This document shows, piece by piece, positions 9,020 to 19,172 of a DNA stretch of 64,000 bases. The notes beneath the pieces were generated by a model, which saw only the letters and a list, made by a program, of their open reading frames with translations, had not been told where the DNA came from and made no database searches. Origin of the DNA: Sphingomonas ginsenosidimutans (GTDB lineage Bacteria; Pseudomonadota; Alphaproteobacteria; Sphingomonadales; Sphingomonadaceae). Position 1 is the stretch's first letter; every line of letters starts with the position of its first letter. The DNA lies in the NCBI RefSeq assembly GCF_002374835.1, contig NZ_NWVD01000001.1, positions 992,001 through 1,056,000 on the forward strand. The letters run 5' to 3'. Both the position numbers and the translations under genes were made by a program.

Positions 9020-10374
9020 GCGTGCCGTCGATCCTGTCCGCCAGCGTCGATCGCACCGACCGGCTGGTTGAGGCGGACGCCGGCTTCGCCGCGATCAACA
9101 CGCGGGCCGGGGGGCGCATCGGTGCGCCGCTGGCGGTGCCGCAGTTCGCGACGATCGTGCGGCTGGCGCGGCGGCTGCGAATCATCGTGGCGCGTGCGGT
9201 GACGATCGCCGATGCCGAGGCGGATATCGACTGCTGGGTGAAGGCGACCCCGCGCGAGGACGGCGTGGCGCTGGCGATCTCGCTGGTCCGCCAGCGCCCC
9301 GCATGGCAGGCGCCGGCCGCGGCGGTGACGCTGGCCGAGGTGCCGCCGCCGCCGGGCGCCGACTGGACATGGGAGGTCGATGCCGAACTCCGCCTGACGC
9401 GGCTGGCCCCCGAAGCGGGTGCGCGCGCCGGCTTCGATGCGGTCGCGATGCAGGGCGCGGCGCTGACCCGCCTGTTCGCGCTGGAACCCGACGACGAAGG
9501 CGCGATGCCGCTGCTGGAGGCGATGAGCGCACGCGCCGATTTCGATCACCAGTCCGCGACGATCCGCGCGACCGGCGCGCCGGTGATGCTGGCGGGCAGC
9601 GTGCGGCTGGATGCGGCGGGCGGCTTCGCCGGGTTCGTCGGGGGCACCTTCGTCGCCGATCCGCCGGTCACTGCCGATGCGCCGGCGGCCGAGCCGGCCG
9701 GGCTGACGGTCGCCTTCAACGCGCGGCTGGAGCAGATATTGCGCGGGCCGCTGGGGCGGATCATCGCCAATGCCGACAGCATCCATCTGGCCGCCGACGG
9801 CGCGCTGGACCCGCATTATGCCGATTACGCCGCCGATATCGCCAGCGCGGGGCGGCACCTGCTGGGGCTGGTCGACGATCTGGTCGATCTGGAGGCGATC
9901 GAGCGCGACGATTTCGCGGTGGAGCGCGAAATCGTCGATCTGGCGGATATCGCGCGCCGCGCCGCCGGGCTGTTGGCGGTGCGCGCCAGCGACGGGCAGG
10001 TGACGATCGACCGCTCCGACTGCGACCGGCCGCTGCCCGCGCTGGGGGAGTTCCGCCGCGCGTTGCAGATCATGGTCAATTTAATTGGCAATGCCGTGCG
10101 CTACTCGCCGCCCGGATCGACCATATGGCTGCGGTTGCAGCGCGAGGGCGACCGCGCGGTGGTGATCGTCGCCGACCAGGGCAAGGGCATCGCGCCCGCG
10201 GATCAGGAACGCATCTTCGCCAAGTTCGAACGGGTCGACACGTCGGAACCGGGCGGCAGCGGGCTGGGCCTGTACATCGCGCGGCGGCTGGCGCGGGCGA
10301 TGGGCGGCGACCTAACCGTCGACAGCGCGCCGGGCACGGGGGCGAGGTTCATCCTGACGCTGCCGGCGCGGTAG
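9016..10374 (+). CDS. Histidine-kinase-like protein lacking the phospho-acceptor His
   Basis: A 452-residue soluble protein: a PAS-like sensory region (about 105-215), a HisKA-like helical hairpin (about 232-300) and a full HATPase domain (N-box MVNLIGNAVRYSP, G1 DQGKGIAP, G2 GSGLGLYIARRLA). In the H-box the sequence reads LEQILRGPLGRI where active kinases have xSHELRTPLNxI, so the acceptor position is Gln240 (codon CAG, 9733-9735). ATP-binding motifs look intact. It could be a pseudokinase, a phosphatase/regulator, or use another acceptor. The GTG start overlaps the DUF2336 stop. It has no adjacent response regulator and no membrane helices, so it would act in the cytoplasm. Confidence 0.85.
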   Translation: MSVPSILSASVDRTDRLVEADAGFAAINTRAGGRIGAPLAVPQFATIVRLARRLRIIVARAVTIADAEADIDCWVKATPREDGVALAISLVRQRPAWQAPAAAVTLAEVPPPPGADWTWEVDAELRLTRLAPEAGARAGFDAVAMQGAALTRLFALEPDDEGAMPLLEAMSARADFDHQSATIRATGAPVMLAGSVRLDAAGGFAGFVGGTFVADPPVTADAPAAEPAGLTVAFNARLEQILRGPLGRIIANADSIHLAADGALDPHYADYAADIASAGRHLLGLVDDLVDLEAIERDDFAVEREIVDLADIARRAAGLLAVRASDGQVTIDRSDCDRPLPALGEFRRALQIMVNLIGNAVRYSPPGSTIWLRLQREGDRAVVIVADQGKGIAPADQERIFAKFERVDTSEPGGSGLGLYIARRLARAMGGDLTVDSAPGTGARFILTLPAR

Positions 10375-10386
10375 CGCCGACCGCGA

Positions 10387-10587
10387 TCAGCGCAGGCGCC
10401 GCCCCGCCAGCACCAGCAGCAGGCCAAACGCGGCGACGATGCTGCCATAGTTCGCCCAGCGGCGCTGATCGAGCATGAAGCTCGATTCCGGCCAGTGGAC
10501 GTATCCCAGCCCCTGGCCGATCCACAGCAGCCCGGTGAGCGTCAGCATGACCCCCACCGCGAGCAGGATCGGCCGGAGGCGGCGCAC
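10387..10587 (-). CDS. Small two-helix membrane protein downstream of gltA
   Basis: A 66-residue protein with two membrane helices (about 5-26 and 46-62) separated by an aromatic loop (GYVHWPESSFMLDQRRWANYG). It begins 7 bp after the citrate synthase stop and is probably the last gene of a gltX-gltA transcript. No family name comes to mind. The length, the two clean helices and the position argue that it is real. It ends 12 bp from the convergent kinase-like gene. Confidence 0.65.
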   Translation of the reverse strand: MRRLRPILLAVGVMLTLTGLLWIGQGLGYVHWPESSFMLDQRRWANYGSIVAAFGLLLVLAGRRLR

Positions 10588-10593
10588 GTCAGA

Positions 10594-11877
10594 TCAACGC
10601 TGGCCGACGGGAACGTAGGCGCGCTGCGTCGGGCCGGTGTACAGCTGGCGCGGACGGCCGATCTTCTGGTCGGGATCGGTGATCATCTCGTTCCACTGCG
10701 CGACCCAGCCGACGGTGCGGGCAAGGGCGAACAGCACGGTGAACATGCTGGTCGGGAAACCGATCGCCGACAGGATGACGCCCGAATAGAAATCGACGTT
10801 CGGGAACAGCTTCTTCTCGACGAAATAATCGTCGCTGAGCGCGATTTCCTCCAGCCGCAGCGCGGTTTCGAACAGCGGATCCTGCACGTTCAGCGCGGCG
10901 AACACCTCGCGCACCGTCTTCTGCATCACGGTCGCGCGCGGATCGTAATTCTTGTAGACGCGGTGGCCGAAGCCCATCAGGCGGAACGGATCGTTCTTGT
11001 CCTTCGCACGGGCGATGAATTCGGGGATGCGCTCCGGCGTGCCGATTTCGTGCAGCATGTTGAGCGCCGCCTCGTTGGCGCCGCCATGCGCCGGGCCCCA
11101 CAGGCAGGCGATGCCCGCCGCGATGCACGCGAACGGATTGGCGCCCGACGACCCGGCCAGACGCACGGTCGAGGTCGACGCATTCTGTTCGTGGTCGGCG
11201 TGGAGGATGAAGATGCGGTCCATCGCCTTTTCGACCGCCGGGTTCACCTCATATTGCTCCGCCGGCACGCCGAAGGTCATGCGCAGGAAGTTGCCGGTGT
11301 AGCTGAGCGAATTGTCCGGATACAGGAACGGCTGCCCGACGCTGTACTTGTACGCCATCGCCGCAATCGTCGGCATCTTCGCGATCAGCCGGTGCGAGGC
11401 GATCATGCGCTGCTGTGGATCGTGGATGTCGGTCGAATCATGGTAGAAAGCGGAGAGCGCGCCGACGACGCCGCACATGATCGCCATCGGATGCGCATCG
11501 CGGCGGAAACCGCGGAAGAACTGCGCCAGCTGTTCGTGCACCATCGTGTGGCGGCTGATCGTCCAGCTGAACTTCTCCAGCTCGTCCGCGGTCGGCAGCT
11601 CACCGTTCAGCAGCAGGTAGCACACTTCCATGAAGCTGGACTGTTCGGCCAACTCGCCGATCGGATAGCCGCGGTGCAGCAGCACGCCTTCGTCGCCGTC
11701 GATATAGGTCAGCTTCGACTGGCACGATGCGGTGGAGGTGAAGCCGGGGTCATAGGTGAACGCCCCGGTCTGGCCATACAGCTTGCGGATATCGACCACG
11801 TCGGGGCCGACCGAGCCGGACAGCACCGGATAGTCGTGATCCTGGCCGGACAGAGTCAGCTTGGCGGCTTCGGTCAT
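10594..11877 (-). CDS. gltA: Citrate synthase
   Basis: Condenses acetyl-CoA and oxaloacetate into citrate at the entry of the TCA cycle. It has 427 residues, the length of the type II (hexameric, NADH-sensitive) bacterial enzymes. Catalytic-region motifs are all present: [11 protein letters not shown] with the first active-site His, [14 protein letters not shown] with the second, and VDFYSG with the Asp. The N-terminal extension with the TYDPGF motif is typical of Gram-negative enzymes. The ATG is preceded by AGGAG with 6-nt spacing. It lies 12 bp after gltX, so these two probably share a transcript, linking glutamate charging and the TCA cycle only by position. Confidence 0.97.
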   Translation of the reverse strand: MTEAAKLTLSGQDHDYPVLSGSVGPDVVDIRKLYGQTGAFTYDPGFTSTASCQSKLTYIDGDEGVLLHRGYPIGELAEQSSFMEVCYLLLNGELPTADELEKFSWTISRHTMVHEQLAQFFRGFRRDAHPMAIMCGVVGALSAFYHDSTDIHDPQQRMIASHRLIAKMPTIAAMAYKYSVGQPFLYPDNSLSYTGNFLRMTFGVPAEQYEVNPAVEKAMDRIFILHADHEQNASTSTVRLAGSSGANPFACIAAGIACLWGPAHGGANEAALNMLHEIGTPERIPEFIARAKDKNDPFRLMGFGHRVYKNYDPRATVMQKTVREVFAALNVQDPLFETALRLEEIALSDDYFVEKKLFPNVDFYSGVILSAIGFPTSMFTVLFALARTVGWVAQWNEMITDPDQKIGRPRQLYTGPTQRAYVPVGQR

Positions 11878-11889
11878 GGTCTTCTCCTG

Positions 11890-13323
11890 TCACGCCCCGT
11901 GTGGGGTCATTTGGTCGGCGATCCGCGCCAGGCTTTCCTCCCGCCCCAGAAGGACGAGTACGTCGAAGATGCCCGGCGACGTCTTGCGTCCGGTGAGGGC
12001 GACGCGAAGCGGCTGGGCGACCTGACCGAGCTTGACGCCCGCCGTTTCGGCCACCTGCCGCACCGCGGCTTCGGTGCTCTCCGTATCCCAGTTGTGCACC
12101 GCGTCAAGCGCGCTGTGCAGGTGCGTCAGCAGCGCCGGCGCGTCCCCGTCCAGCAACGGCCGGGCGGCCTCGTCGATCCCCAGCGGGCGTGTGGCGAACA
12201 GAAAGGCGGTACCGTCGGCCAGTTCGTTGACGTTCGCGGCGCGCGGCTTCAGCGCGGGCATCGCCGCCAGCAGCGTCGAACGTCGGGTATCGTCATGATC
12301 GAGCGACAGTTTCGCGGCGACCAAATCCGCCAGCCGCGCATCGTCGGTGGCGCGGATATAATGGCCGTTGAGGTTCTCCAGCTTCTTCAGGTCGAAGCGG
12401 CTGGGCGACTTGCCGACGCCGGCCAGATCAAACCAGCGAATCGCATCGGGGCGGCTGATGATCTCGTCATCGCCATGCCCCCAGCCGAGCCGTAGCAGGT
12501 AATTGTCGAGTGCCTCGGGAAGGATGCCCATCTCGTCGCGGTAGGCCTCGATCCCGACCGCACCGTGCCGCTTCGACAGCTTCGCCCCGTCCGCGCCATG
12601 GATCAGCGGGATGTGCGCATAGACCGGCTCCGCCCAGCCCATCGCGCGATAGATCGGCAGCTGGCGGAAGGCGTTGTTGAGGTGATCGTCGCCGCGGATG
12701 ACGTGCGTCACCCCCATGTCGTGATCGTCGACCACCACCGCCAGCATGTACGTCGGCGTGCCGTCGGCCCGCAGCAGGACCAGGTCGTCCAGCTCGGCAT
12801 TCTGTACCGTCACCTCACCCTGGACGCGATCGTCGATCGTCGTCGCGCCCTCGGTGGGCGCGCGCAGGCGGATGACATAGGGCTTGTCGGCGGGCCAGTC
12901 GGTCCGCTCGCGCCAGGGCGAACGGATGCGCAGCGGCTTCTTCGCCGCCTGCGCCTCGGCGCGCATCGCGTCCAGTTCCTCGGGCGTCAGGTAGCAGCGA
13001 TAGGCGTGGCCGGCGGCGACCATCTCTTGCGCGACCGCGGCATGGCGATCGGCGCGGGCGAACTGGTACACCTCCTCGCCATCCCAATCGAGGCCGAGCC
13101 AGCGCATCCCGTCGAGGATCGCGTCGATCGCCGGCTGGCTCGACCGCGCGCGGTCGGTATCCTCGATCCGCAGGCGGAAGGTGCCGCCGTGGTGCCGCGC
13201 GAACAGCAGGTTGAACAGCGCCGTGCGCGCGCCCCCGATATGGAGGAAGCCGGTGGGTGACGGGGCGAAGCGGGTGACGACAGGGGTCGCGGGCGTCGCG
13301 TCAGGATTATCGGTTGCGCTCAA
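11890..13323 (-). CDS. gltX: Glutamyl-tRNA synthetase
   Basis: Charges tRNA-Glu (and in many alphaproteobacteria also tRNA-Gln for later amidation). It has 477 residues, the normal length. The class I HIGH motif appears in [13 protein letters not shown] and the KMSKS-equivalent in [11 protein letters not shown]. The C-terminal anticodon-binding region is present to the end ([16 protein letters not shown]). The start appears to be TTG at 13321-13323 with GGGAG about 9 nt upstream; there is no in-frame ATG between it and the catalytic domain. It is divergent from comEC, whose start is only about 30 bp away. Confidence 0.95.
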   Translation of the reverse strand: MSATDNPDATPATPVVTRFAPSPTGFLHIGGARTALFNLLFARHHGGTFRLRIEDTDRARSSQPAIDAILDGMRWLGLDWDGEEVYQFARADRHAAVAQEMVAAGHAYRCYLTPEELDAMRAEAQAAKKPLRIRSPWRERTDWPADKPYVIRLRAPTEGATTIDDRVQGEVTVQNAELDDLVLLRADGTPTYMLAVVVDDHDMGVTHVIRGDDHLNNAFRQLPIYRAMGWAEPVYAHIPLIHGADGAKLSKRHGAVGIEAYRDEMGILPEALDNYLLRLGWGHGDDEIISRPDAIRWFDLAGVGKSPSRFDLKKLENLNGHYIRATDDARLADLVAAKLSLDHDDTRRSTLLAAMPALKPRAANVNELADGTAFLFATRPLGIDEAARPLLDGDAPALLTHLHSALDAVHNWDTESTEAAVRQVAETAGVKLGQVAQPLRVALTGRKTSPGIFDVLVLLGREESLARIADQMTPHGA

Positions 13324-13352
13324 GCGCGCTTGCTCCCAGGCTGGAAATTCAG

Positions 13353-15572
13353 ATGGCCAGTTCAGCCGCGCACGCCCCTAGCAAGACATTCGGCGCGCGA
13401 CAAATTGCGGCGCGCGCGCCGGCCGCGATCGAACGGTGGCTGGAACGCGAGCGCGACCAGCTGGCGCTGTGGATTCCGGTGATGCTGGGCGCGGGGGCGG
13501 CGGCGTGGTTCGTGCTGCCCGACCCGCGCGCGTGGAGTGCGGCGCTGCTGACGGCGACGGGCGTCGCGGCGATCGCGACGGCGATCGGGCGGGGCGGGCG
13601 CGCCGGGGCGGCGCTGGCGATCGCGGCGGTGCTGGTCGCCGCCGGGCTGGCGCTGACGTGGTGGCGGGCGGAGCGGGTGGCGGCGCCGGTGCTGACGCGC
13701 GCGACGATCGCGACGGTCGGCGGTACGGTGGCGCGGGTCGAGGCATTGCCGGCGCGCGGGCTGGTGCGCGTGACGCTGGACGATGTGCGATGGGATCCGG
13801 TGCCCGATCCCGCACCGGTGCGGGTGCGCGTCAACCTAGACGAGGCGGCGGTACCGCATGGGCTGGGCGTCGGCGCGCGGATCGCGGTGCGCGCGCGGAT
13901 GATGCCGCCCGCGCCGCCCGCGGTGCCGGGCGCCTATGACTTTGCGCGGGTGGCGTGGTTCGACCGGCTGGGGGCGACCGGGCGCGGCTTTGTCGCGGTG
14001 ACGGTGGCGGCGCCGGCGCGCGACGGCGACGGCATCCGCGCGACACTGACCGCGCATATCCTGCGGCGCCTGCCGGGAAGCGAAGGAGGCATCGCGGCCG
14101 CGCTGGCCACCGGCGACACCGGCGCGATCAGCGACGACGATGCGGAGGCGATGCGACGGGCGGGGCTGGCGCATCTCCTGTCGGTCAGCGGGCTGCACAT
14201 CACCGCGGCTGTCGGGATCGTCATGGCGCTGGTGATGCGGCTGCTGGCGCTGTGGCCGCGGCTGGCGCTGACGGGGCGGGTGCCGTTGTTCGCGGGGGCG
14301 GCGGGGGCGGCGGCGGCGATCGGCTATACCTGGCTGACGGGCGCGCAGGTGCCGACGATCCGCAGCTGCGTCGCGGCGCTGATGGTGCTGGCGGCGCTGG
14401 CGCTGGGGCGCGAGGCGGTGACGCTGCGGCTGGTCGCGGTGGGGGCGCTGGTGGTGCTGCTCGCGTGGCCGGAAGCGGTAGTGAGCCCGAGTTTCCAGCT
14501 GTCGTTCGCGGCGGTGACCGCGATCGTCGCGCTGCACGAAATCCCGCACGTCCGCGGCTGGTTCGCGCCGCGAGACGAGGCGTGGGTGGCGCAATGGGGG
14601 CGGGGGCTGGCGTCGTTGCTGCTGACCGGGCTGGTTGTGGAAGCGGCGCTGATGCCGATCGCGGCATTCCATTTCCACAAGGCCGGCGCTTACGGCGCCG
14701 CGGCCAATATCGTCGCTATCCCCTTGACGACGTTTGTGGTGATGCCGGCCGAGGCGATCGCGTTGGCGCTCGACGCGGTGGGGCTGGGGGCGCCGGCATG
14801 GTGGGTCGCGCATCTGGGGCTGGCGCTGTTGTTGTGGATCGCGCGGACCGTCGCCGCGGCGCCGGGGGCGGTGGCGGCGATCCCGGGGATGCCCGCGGGG
14901 GCGTTCGGGCTGATGGCCGCGGGCGGGCTGTGGGTGGCGCTGTGGCGGACGCGCTGGCGGCTGGCGGGACTGATCCCGGTCGCCATCGGGGCGGGATGGG
15001 CGCTGGCGACGCCGCCGCCGGACCTGATCGTCACGGGGGACGGGCGGCATCTGGCATGGCGTGGCGAGGACGGAACGGTGGCGATCCTGCGCGATCGTGC
15101 CGGAGACTATGTGCGCGATACGCTGGCGGAGGGGGCGGGGCTGGACGACGAACCGGCGCTGCTGTCGCACTCGGCTGGCGCGCGGTGCAACCGCGACCTG
15201 TGCTGGCTGGAGCGGGGGACATGGCGCGTGCTGGCGACGCGCAGCGCGTATTTCGTGCCGGTGGCGGCGCTGGTGCCGCTATGCCGGCAGGCGGACATCG
15301 TCGTCAGCGATCGGCGGTTGCCGAGGGGGTGCCGGGCGCGGTGGGTGACGCTGGATCGCGCGACATTGGCACGGACGGGGGGCGTCGCGGTGACGCTGGC
15401 GCAGCGAAAAGCGGTGAGCGTGCGCAGGAGCGGCGATGCGCATCCATGGGTGCGGAGCAGCGATCGCGGCGGCGAGAAGCGAGTCGCGCGCGGTAAAAGG
15501 GGTCTTTTTGGCGCGGAAAAGCGCGGTCGCGACCGCGATGACGGGCGGACGGGGACGAGTCGCGACCGGTAG
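13353..15572 (+). CDS. comEC: ComEC/Rec2 family DNA-uptake channel protein
   Basis: A polytopic inner-membrane protein of about 739 residues, proposed to carry single-stranded DNA across the cytoplasmic membrane during transformation. An N-terminal DUF4131/OB-like region with helices (about 35-200) includes [21 protein letters not shown]. The competence domain follows, with the signature [15 protein letters not shown] and [20 protein letters not shown]. The C-terminal about 170 residues do not show the HxHxDH metallo-beta-lactamase motif of Gram-positive ComEC, as is common in alphaproteobacteria. I use the ATG at 13353; an in-frame TTG at 13314 is less likely. No other competence gene is in the window. 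Confidence 0.9.
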   Translation: MASSAAHAPSKTFGARQIAARAPAAIERWLERERDQLALWIPVMLGAGAAAWFVLPDPRAWSAALLTATGVAAIATAIGRGGRAGAALAIAAVLVAAGLALTWWRAERVAAPVLTRATIATVGGTVARVEALPARGLVRVTLDDVRWDPVPDPAPVRVRVNLDEAAVPHGLGVGARIAVRARMMPPAPPAVPGAYDFARVAWFDRLGATGRGFVAVTVAAPARDGDGIRATLTAHILRRLPGSEGGIAAALATGDTGAISDDDAEAMRRAGLAHLLSVSGLHITAAVGIVMALVMRLLALWPRLALTGRVPLFAGAAGAAAAIGYTWLTGAQVPTIRSCVAALMVLAALALGREAVTLRLVAVGALVVLLAWPEAVVSPSFQLSFAAVTAIVALHEIPHVRGWFAPRDEAWVAQWGRGLASLLLTGLVVEAALMPIAAFHFHKAGAYGAAANIVAIPLTTFVVMPAEAIALALDAVGLGAPAWWVAHLGLALLLWIARTVAAAPGAVAAIPGMPAGAFGLMAAGGLWVALWRTRWRLAGLIPVAIGAGWALATPPPDLIVTGDGRHLAWRGEDGTVAILRDRAGDYVRDTLAEGAGLDDEPALLSHSAGARCNRDLCWLERGTWRVLATRSAYFVPVAALVPLCRQADIVVSDRRLPRGCRARWVTLDRATLARTGGVAVTLAQRKAVSVRRSGDAHPWVRSSDRGGEKRVARGKRGLFGAEKRGRDRDDGRTGTSRDR

Positions 15573-15779
15573 ATGCGGTGTCGCGGGGCGGTTTGCGGTA
15601 AGGCGGGCGTCGATGCGGCGCGTGTATGTCACGCCGGACGCGGGGGTACGGATGGTCTTGGATCTTTGCGGGGCCGGACATAGTCGGGACCACGGCAGGA
15701 TGGCAGGAGTCGATCGAGGCGCGATCGGCCACGTATGTGGCGCGATGGATGCCGGAACGGGTCCGGCATGACGGCCATG
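15573..15779. other. Gap with no supported gene
   Basis: About 200 bases between comEC and the lexA-side hairpin. Short frames exist but have no recognisable protein or ribosome binding site. I see no RNA gene here. Confidence 0.5.
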
Positions 15780-15807
15780 GGCGCGGGCGGTGTGCGCCGC
15801 CCGCGCC
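15780..15807 (-). terminator. GC-rich hairpin just after lexA
   Basis: A perfect 11-bp stem (GGCGCGGGCGG with CCGCCCGCGCC) around the 6-nt loop TGTGCG, starting 8 bases after the lexA stop. There is no T-run on the minus strand, so it is terminator-like or an mRNA 3'-end stabiliser rather than a clear intrinsic terminator. Confidence 0.45.
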
Positions 15808-15814
15808 GGCCCGG

Positions 15815-16477
15815 TCAGTCGTAGCGGCGCAGGATGCCGGCGAGCTTGCCCTGTACGCGCACCTGCGCCGGGGCGTAGCGTTGCGGGTCGTAGGAGCGGT
15901 TGGCGGGATCGAGGCGGATCATCGCGCCTTCCCGGCGGAAATATTTCAGCGTCGCCTCGCTATCCTCGATCAGCGCGACGACGATCTCGCCGTCACGGGC
16001 GACCTCCTGCCGGCGGATCAGCGCATAGTCGCCGTCGAGGATGCCCGCCTCAACCATCGAATCGCCGGCGACCTCCAGCGCGAAATGCTCGCCCGCGCCC
16101 AGCAGCGCGGCGGGGACCGGCAGGCTGGTCGACCCCTCGAACGCCTCGATCGGGACGCCGGCGGCGATGCGGCCGTGAAGCGGGATCTCGATCACGTCAT
16201 TGGCGGGTTCGGGCGCGGCGCGGCGCGATGGCGCGGGCGCGGGGGTGCGCTTCGTATCGGGACGCTCGGGCGTCTTGAGCACTTCCAGCGCGCGGGCGCG
16301 GTTGGGAAGCCGGCGCAGATAGCCGCGTTCCTCCAGCGCGCTGATGAGTCGGTGGACGCCGGACTTGCTCTTCAGCTCCAGCGCCTCCTTCATCTCCTCG
16401 AACGACGGCGAGACGCCGCTTTCGCTCAGGCGATCCTGAATGAAGCAGATCAGTTCGTGCTGTTTGCGCGTCAGCAT
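15815..16477 (-). CDS. lexA: SOS regulator LexA
   Basis: Represses DNA-damage genes and cleaves itself when RecA filaments form. It has 220 residues: an N-terminal winged helix ([17 protein letters not shown], then [20 protein letters not shown]), a linker, and an S24 peptidase domain. The cleavage bond Ala106-Gly107 sits in [12 protein letters not shown]. The catalytic dyad is Ser140 (GDSMVEAG) and Lys178 (EATLKYF). The long Pro/Ala/Arg linker (about 70-95) and the length are typical of alphaproteobacteria. Overlapping LexA boxes lie 24-49 bases upstream of the ATG, indicating autorepression. It follows moeA on the same strand after 64 bp. Confidence 0.97.
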   Translation of the reverse strand: MLTRKQHELICFIQDRLSESGVSPSFEEMKEALELKSKSGVHRLISALEERGYLRRLPNRARALEVLKTPERPDTKRTPAPAPSRRAAPEPANDVIEIPLHGRIAAGVPIEAFEGSTSLPVPAALLGAGEHFALEVAGDSMVEAGILDGDYALIRRQEVARDGEIVVALIEDSEATLKYFRREGAMIRLDPANRSYDPQRYAPAQVRVQGKLAGILRRYD

Positions 16478-16500
16478 CGGCCGGTTTCCCTTCGTCTCGC

Positions 16501-16526
16501 GAACGTATTGGGAACCTTTATGGAAC
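16501..16526. promoter_or_regulatory. Two overlapping LexA boxes (three GAAC half-sites)
   Basis: GAAC occurs at 16501-16504, 16512-16515 and 16523-16526, each pair separated by exactly 7 bases. The alphaproteobacterial LexA operator is GTTC-N7-GTTC, whose complement is GAAC-N7-GAAC, so this is a tandem pair sharing the middle half-site. The sites lie between the moeA stop and the lexA ATG, in the expected promoter position. Confidence 0.85.
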
Positions 16527-16541
16527 GTGCCCGGTCCTACG

Positions 16542-17723
16542 TCAAGCGATCCGCAGGATTTCCGCCGAGTCGCCCGCCGATGCCGCGGGGGCGTGCGGCG
16601 CGCGGACGATCAGGCAGGTCGAGCGCGCGAGGGTGCGCAGCATCGAACTGTCCTGGATGGTGGAGGCGAAGACGCGCCCGTCGCGGGTTTCGGCGCGCAG
16701 ATAGTCGGTGCGCTCGCCATTGGCGGGGAGCGGCTCCCCGAGGATCGCGGTGTCGACGCGCGGGAAGGGATCGCCCGCATGCGCCAGATGCGCGACCAGC
16801 GGACGGACGAACAGGATCGCGGTGACGAAGGCGGAGACGGGATTGCCGGGCAGTCCGACCACCGCCATCGCGCCGCGGCGGCCCGCCAGCATCGGCTTTC
16901 CCGGACGCAGCGCGATCCGCCAGAAATCGAGCGTCACCCCCGCCGCCGCCAGCGCGGGGCGCACCAGATCGTGGTCGCCGACCGACGCGCCGCCGGTGGT
17001 GACCAGCACATCGGCCTGCACGCGCGCGAAGGCGTCGGTCAGCACGTCGAGCCGGTCGGGCAGGATGCCGAGGTCGACGATTTCCACCGCCATGTCCGCC
17101 AGCAGGGTGCGCAGCAGCAGGCGATTGGATTCGGGCAGCGCGCCGTCCGGGGCGGGCGTGCCGGGATCGACCAGTTCGTCCCCCGTCGCGGCCAGCGCGA
17201 CGCGCACGCGGCGGGCGACGGGGATGCGTGCGACCCCGCCGGTCGCCGCCACCGCCAGCCGCGCCGGGGTCAGCCGCTCACCGACGTCGACCAGCACGTC
17301 GCCTTCGCCGAAATCCAGCCCGCGGCGGCGCACGTTGCGCCCGCGATGCGGCGGCCCCTCGCCAGCGAGGAACAGCGTGGTGCCGTCGCGTCGCGCCTCC
17401 TCCTGCACGAGCACGGTGTCGGTGCCGGGGGGCAGCGCCGCGCCGGTGAAGATGCGCACCGCCTGTCCGGCATCGACCGATCCGGCGAAGGGCGCGCCCG
17501 CCGCGCTTTCGCCGATGACCGCGAAGGGGCCGGGCAGATCGGCGAAGCGCAGCGCATAGCCGTCCATCGCCGAGAGGTCCGCCGCCGGCTGCGTCCGCGT
17601 GGCGATGACGGGGGCGGCGGCATGACGGTTGAGCGCGCCGGCGAGCGGCACGGTTTCGACCGGTACGGGCGTGCCCAGCGCCAGGACGCGCGCCTGTGCC
17701 TCTGCAACGGGAAGGAGGGACAT
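16542..17723 (-). CDS. moeA: Molybdopterin molybdenumtransferase MoeA (Glp)
   Basis: Inserts molybdate into adenylylated molybdopterin, a late step of molybdenum cofactor synthesis. It has 393 residues with the MoeA N-terminal dimer region (AMDGYALR motif), the middle segment [20 protein letters not shown], and the molybdopterin-binding core [13 protein letters not shown], followed by GKPMLAG and [12 protein letters not shown]. The C-terminal domain IV is present. The ATG at 17723 has only a weak ribosome binding site. It lies 191 bp after moaC on the same strand and just before lexA, the usual sphingomonad order. Confidence 0.95.
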   Translation of the reverse strand: MSLLPVAEAQARVLALGTPVPVETVPLAGALNRHAAAPVIATRTQPAADLSAMDGYALRFADLPGPFAVIGESAAGAPFAGSVDAGQAVRIFTGAALPPGTDTVLVQEEARRDGTTLFLAGEGPPHRGRNVRRRGLDFGEGDVLVDVGERLTPARLAVAATGGVARIPVARRVRVALAATGDELVDPGTPAPDGALPESNRLLLRTLLADMAVEIVDLGILPDRLDVLTDAFARVQADVLVTTGGASVGDHDLVRPALAAAGVTLDFWRIALRPGKPMLAGRRGAMAVVGLPGNPVSAFVTAILFVRPLVAHLAHAGDPFPRVDTAILGEPLPANGERTDYLRAETRDGRVFASTIQDSSMLRTLARSTCLIVRAPHAPAASAGDSAEILRIA

Positions 17724-17914
17724 GGAGGGTTCGCCGTGATGAGCCGATGGCTGGGGCCATGCTCTTGCGGCGTGCGGCGCGGGCGATCAACCCCGCATGG
17801 GTGCAACAGGTCGCCAACGCCGCCGCGCCGGTGATCGGAGCGGTCGCCGATGCCGGCCCGCCGACGCTGGCGCCGGCATCGGCGATAGTGCGGAACGGTG
17901 GACCCGCCGGACGG
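17724..17914. other. Intergenic gap between moaC and moeA
   Basis: 191 bases without a supported gene. A short plus-strand frame (VQQVANAAAPVIGAVADAG) is visible but has no start signal or known relative. I also see no convincing Moco riboswitch-like structure by eye. Confidence 0.4.
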
Positions 17915-18385
17915 TCAGGCGCGCCAGTCGCCCGAGCGGCCGCCGCGCTTTTCCAGGAGGCGGATGCCCTCGATCCGCATCGCCTTGTCGATCGCCTTGG
18001 CCATGTCATAGACGGTCAGCAGCGCCACCGACACCGCGGTCAGCGCTTCCATCTCCACGCCGGTCTTGCCATCGGTCGCGGCCAGCGCGGTGGCGGTGAC
18101 GCCGTCGTCCTCGATTGCCAGGTCGAGCGACACCTTCGTCAGTGGCAGCGGGTGGCACAGCGGGATCAGGTCGCTGGTCCGCTTCGCCGCCATGATCCCG
18201 GCGACGCGCGCGACCGCGATCACATCGCCCTTCTTCACCGCGCCGGCGCGGATCGCGGCGACCGCCGCCGCGCTCATCACGATGCGCCCCGTCGCGACGC
18301 CCTCGCGCCGGGTGACGGCCTTGTCGCCGACATCGACCATGTGCGCGGCGCCATCGGCGTCGAGATGGGTGAGCGCGCCGGCCAT
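17915..18385 (-). CDS. moaC: Cyclic pyranopterin monophosphate synthase
   Basis: Converts the MoaA product (3',8-cyclo-7,8-dihydro-GTP) into cyclic pyranopterin monophosphate, the first stable molybdopterin precursor. It has 156 residues, the normal length. Conserved segments are [14 protein letters not shown], then [21 protein letters not shown] followed by [10 protein letters not shown], and [19 protein letters not shown]. It starts one base after the trpC stop, so it is cotranscribed with trpGDC. moaA is not in the window. Confidence 0.97.
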   Translation of the reverse strand: MAGALTHLDADGAAHMVDVGDKAVTRREGVATGRIVMSAAAVAAIRAGAVKKGDVIAVARVAGIMAAKRTSDLIPLCHPLPLTKVSLDLAIEDDGVTATALAATDGKTGVEMEALTAVSVALLTVYDMAKAIDKAMRIEGIRLLEKRGGRSGDWRA

Positions 18386-18386
18386 G

Positions 18387-19172
18387 TCAGCCGACCATCG
18401 CGCGGGTCGCGGCGGCGACGTCGTCCTGCCGCATCAGCGCCTCGCCGATCAGGAAGCAGTGGACGCCGTGCGCGGCCAGTTCGTCCAGATCGGCGCGGGT
18501 CGACAGCCCGCTTTCGGCGACGAAGGTGCAGCCGGCGGGCGCGTGCGCCATCAGCGCATAGGTGCGGCGGAAATCGACCTCGAACGTCTTCAGGTTGCGG
18601 TTGTTGACGCCGATCAGTCGCGAGGACAGCTTCGCCGCGCGCTCCAGTTCGGCTTCGTCATGGACCTCGACCAGCACGTCCAACCCCTGTTCGATCGCCG
18701 CCGCCTCGCATTCCGCCAGCGTCACGTCGTCGAGAGCGCTGACGATCAGCAGGATCGCGTCGGCGCCGATGCTGCGCGCCTCCAGCGCCTGCCACGGATC
18801 GACGGTGAAATCCTTGCGCAGCACCGGCAGGTCGCAGGCGGCGCGCGCGGCCTTCAGATATTCCTCATGCCCTTGGAAATAAGGCGCGTCGGTCAACACC
18901 GACAGGCAGGTCGCACCGCCATCGGCATAGGCGCGGGCATGCGCGGGGGGATCGAAATCGGCGCGGATCAGCCCCTTGGACGGGCTGGCCTTCTTGATCT
19001 CGGCGATCAGTGCGTGGCGCCCGGTGGCGGCGGTGCGATCCAGCGCGGCGCGAAAGCCGCGCGGCGGGGTCTGCGCCGCGGCCAGCGCCTCCAGCCCGGC
19101 GCGCGACGACGCGGCGCGGCGCACCCGCACCTCCTCGCGCTTGGTGGCGCAGATCGTGTCGAGGATGGTCAT
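18387..19172 (-). CDS. trpC: Indole-3-glycerol-phosphate synthase
   Basis: Closes the indole ring in tryptophan synthesis, turning CdRP into indole-3-glycerol phosphate. It has 261 residues and is single-function (no fused TrpF). TIM-barrel motifs are [13 protein letters not shown] with the catalytic Lys, [47 protein letters not shown] and FVAESGL. The start at 19172 ([15 protein letters not shown]) overlaps the trpD stop as ATGA. The reading frame runs further upstream but only as antisense or other-frame sequence. It is followed by moaC after one base. Confidence 0.97.
   Translation of the reverse strand: MTILDTICATKREEVRVRRAASSRAGLEALAAAQTPPRGFRAALDRTAATGRHALIAEIKKASPSKGLIRADFDPPAHARAYADGGATCLSVLTDAPYFQGHEEYLKAARAACDLPVLRKDFTVDPWQALEARSIGADAILLIVSALDDVTLAECEAAAIEQGLDVLVEVHDEAELERAAKLSSRLIGVNNRNLKTFEVDFRRTYALMAHAPAGCTFVAESGLSTRADLDELAAHGVHCFLIGEALMRQDDVAAATRAMVG

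Noticed and set aside
10495..12495. 666-codon plus-strand frame over gltA/gltX
   Set aside because: It is the exact antisense of two well-supported synthase genes, with no start signal or family match.
17724..17914. Small plus-strand gene with VQQVANAAAPVIGAV
   Set aside because: No ribosome binding site and no relative known, and the same frame continues into antisense of moaC.
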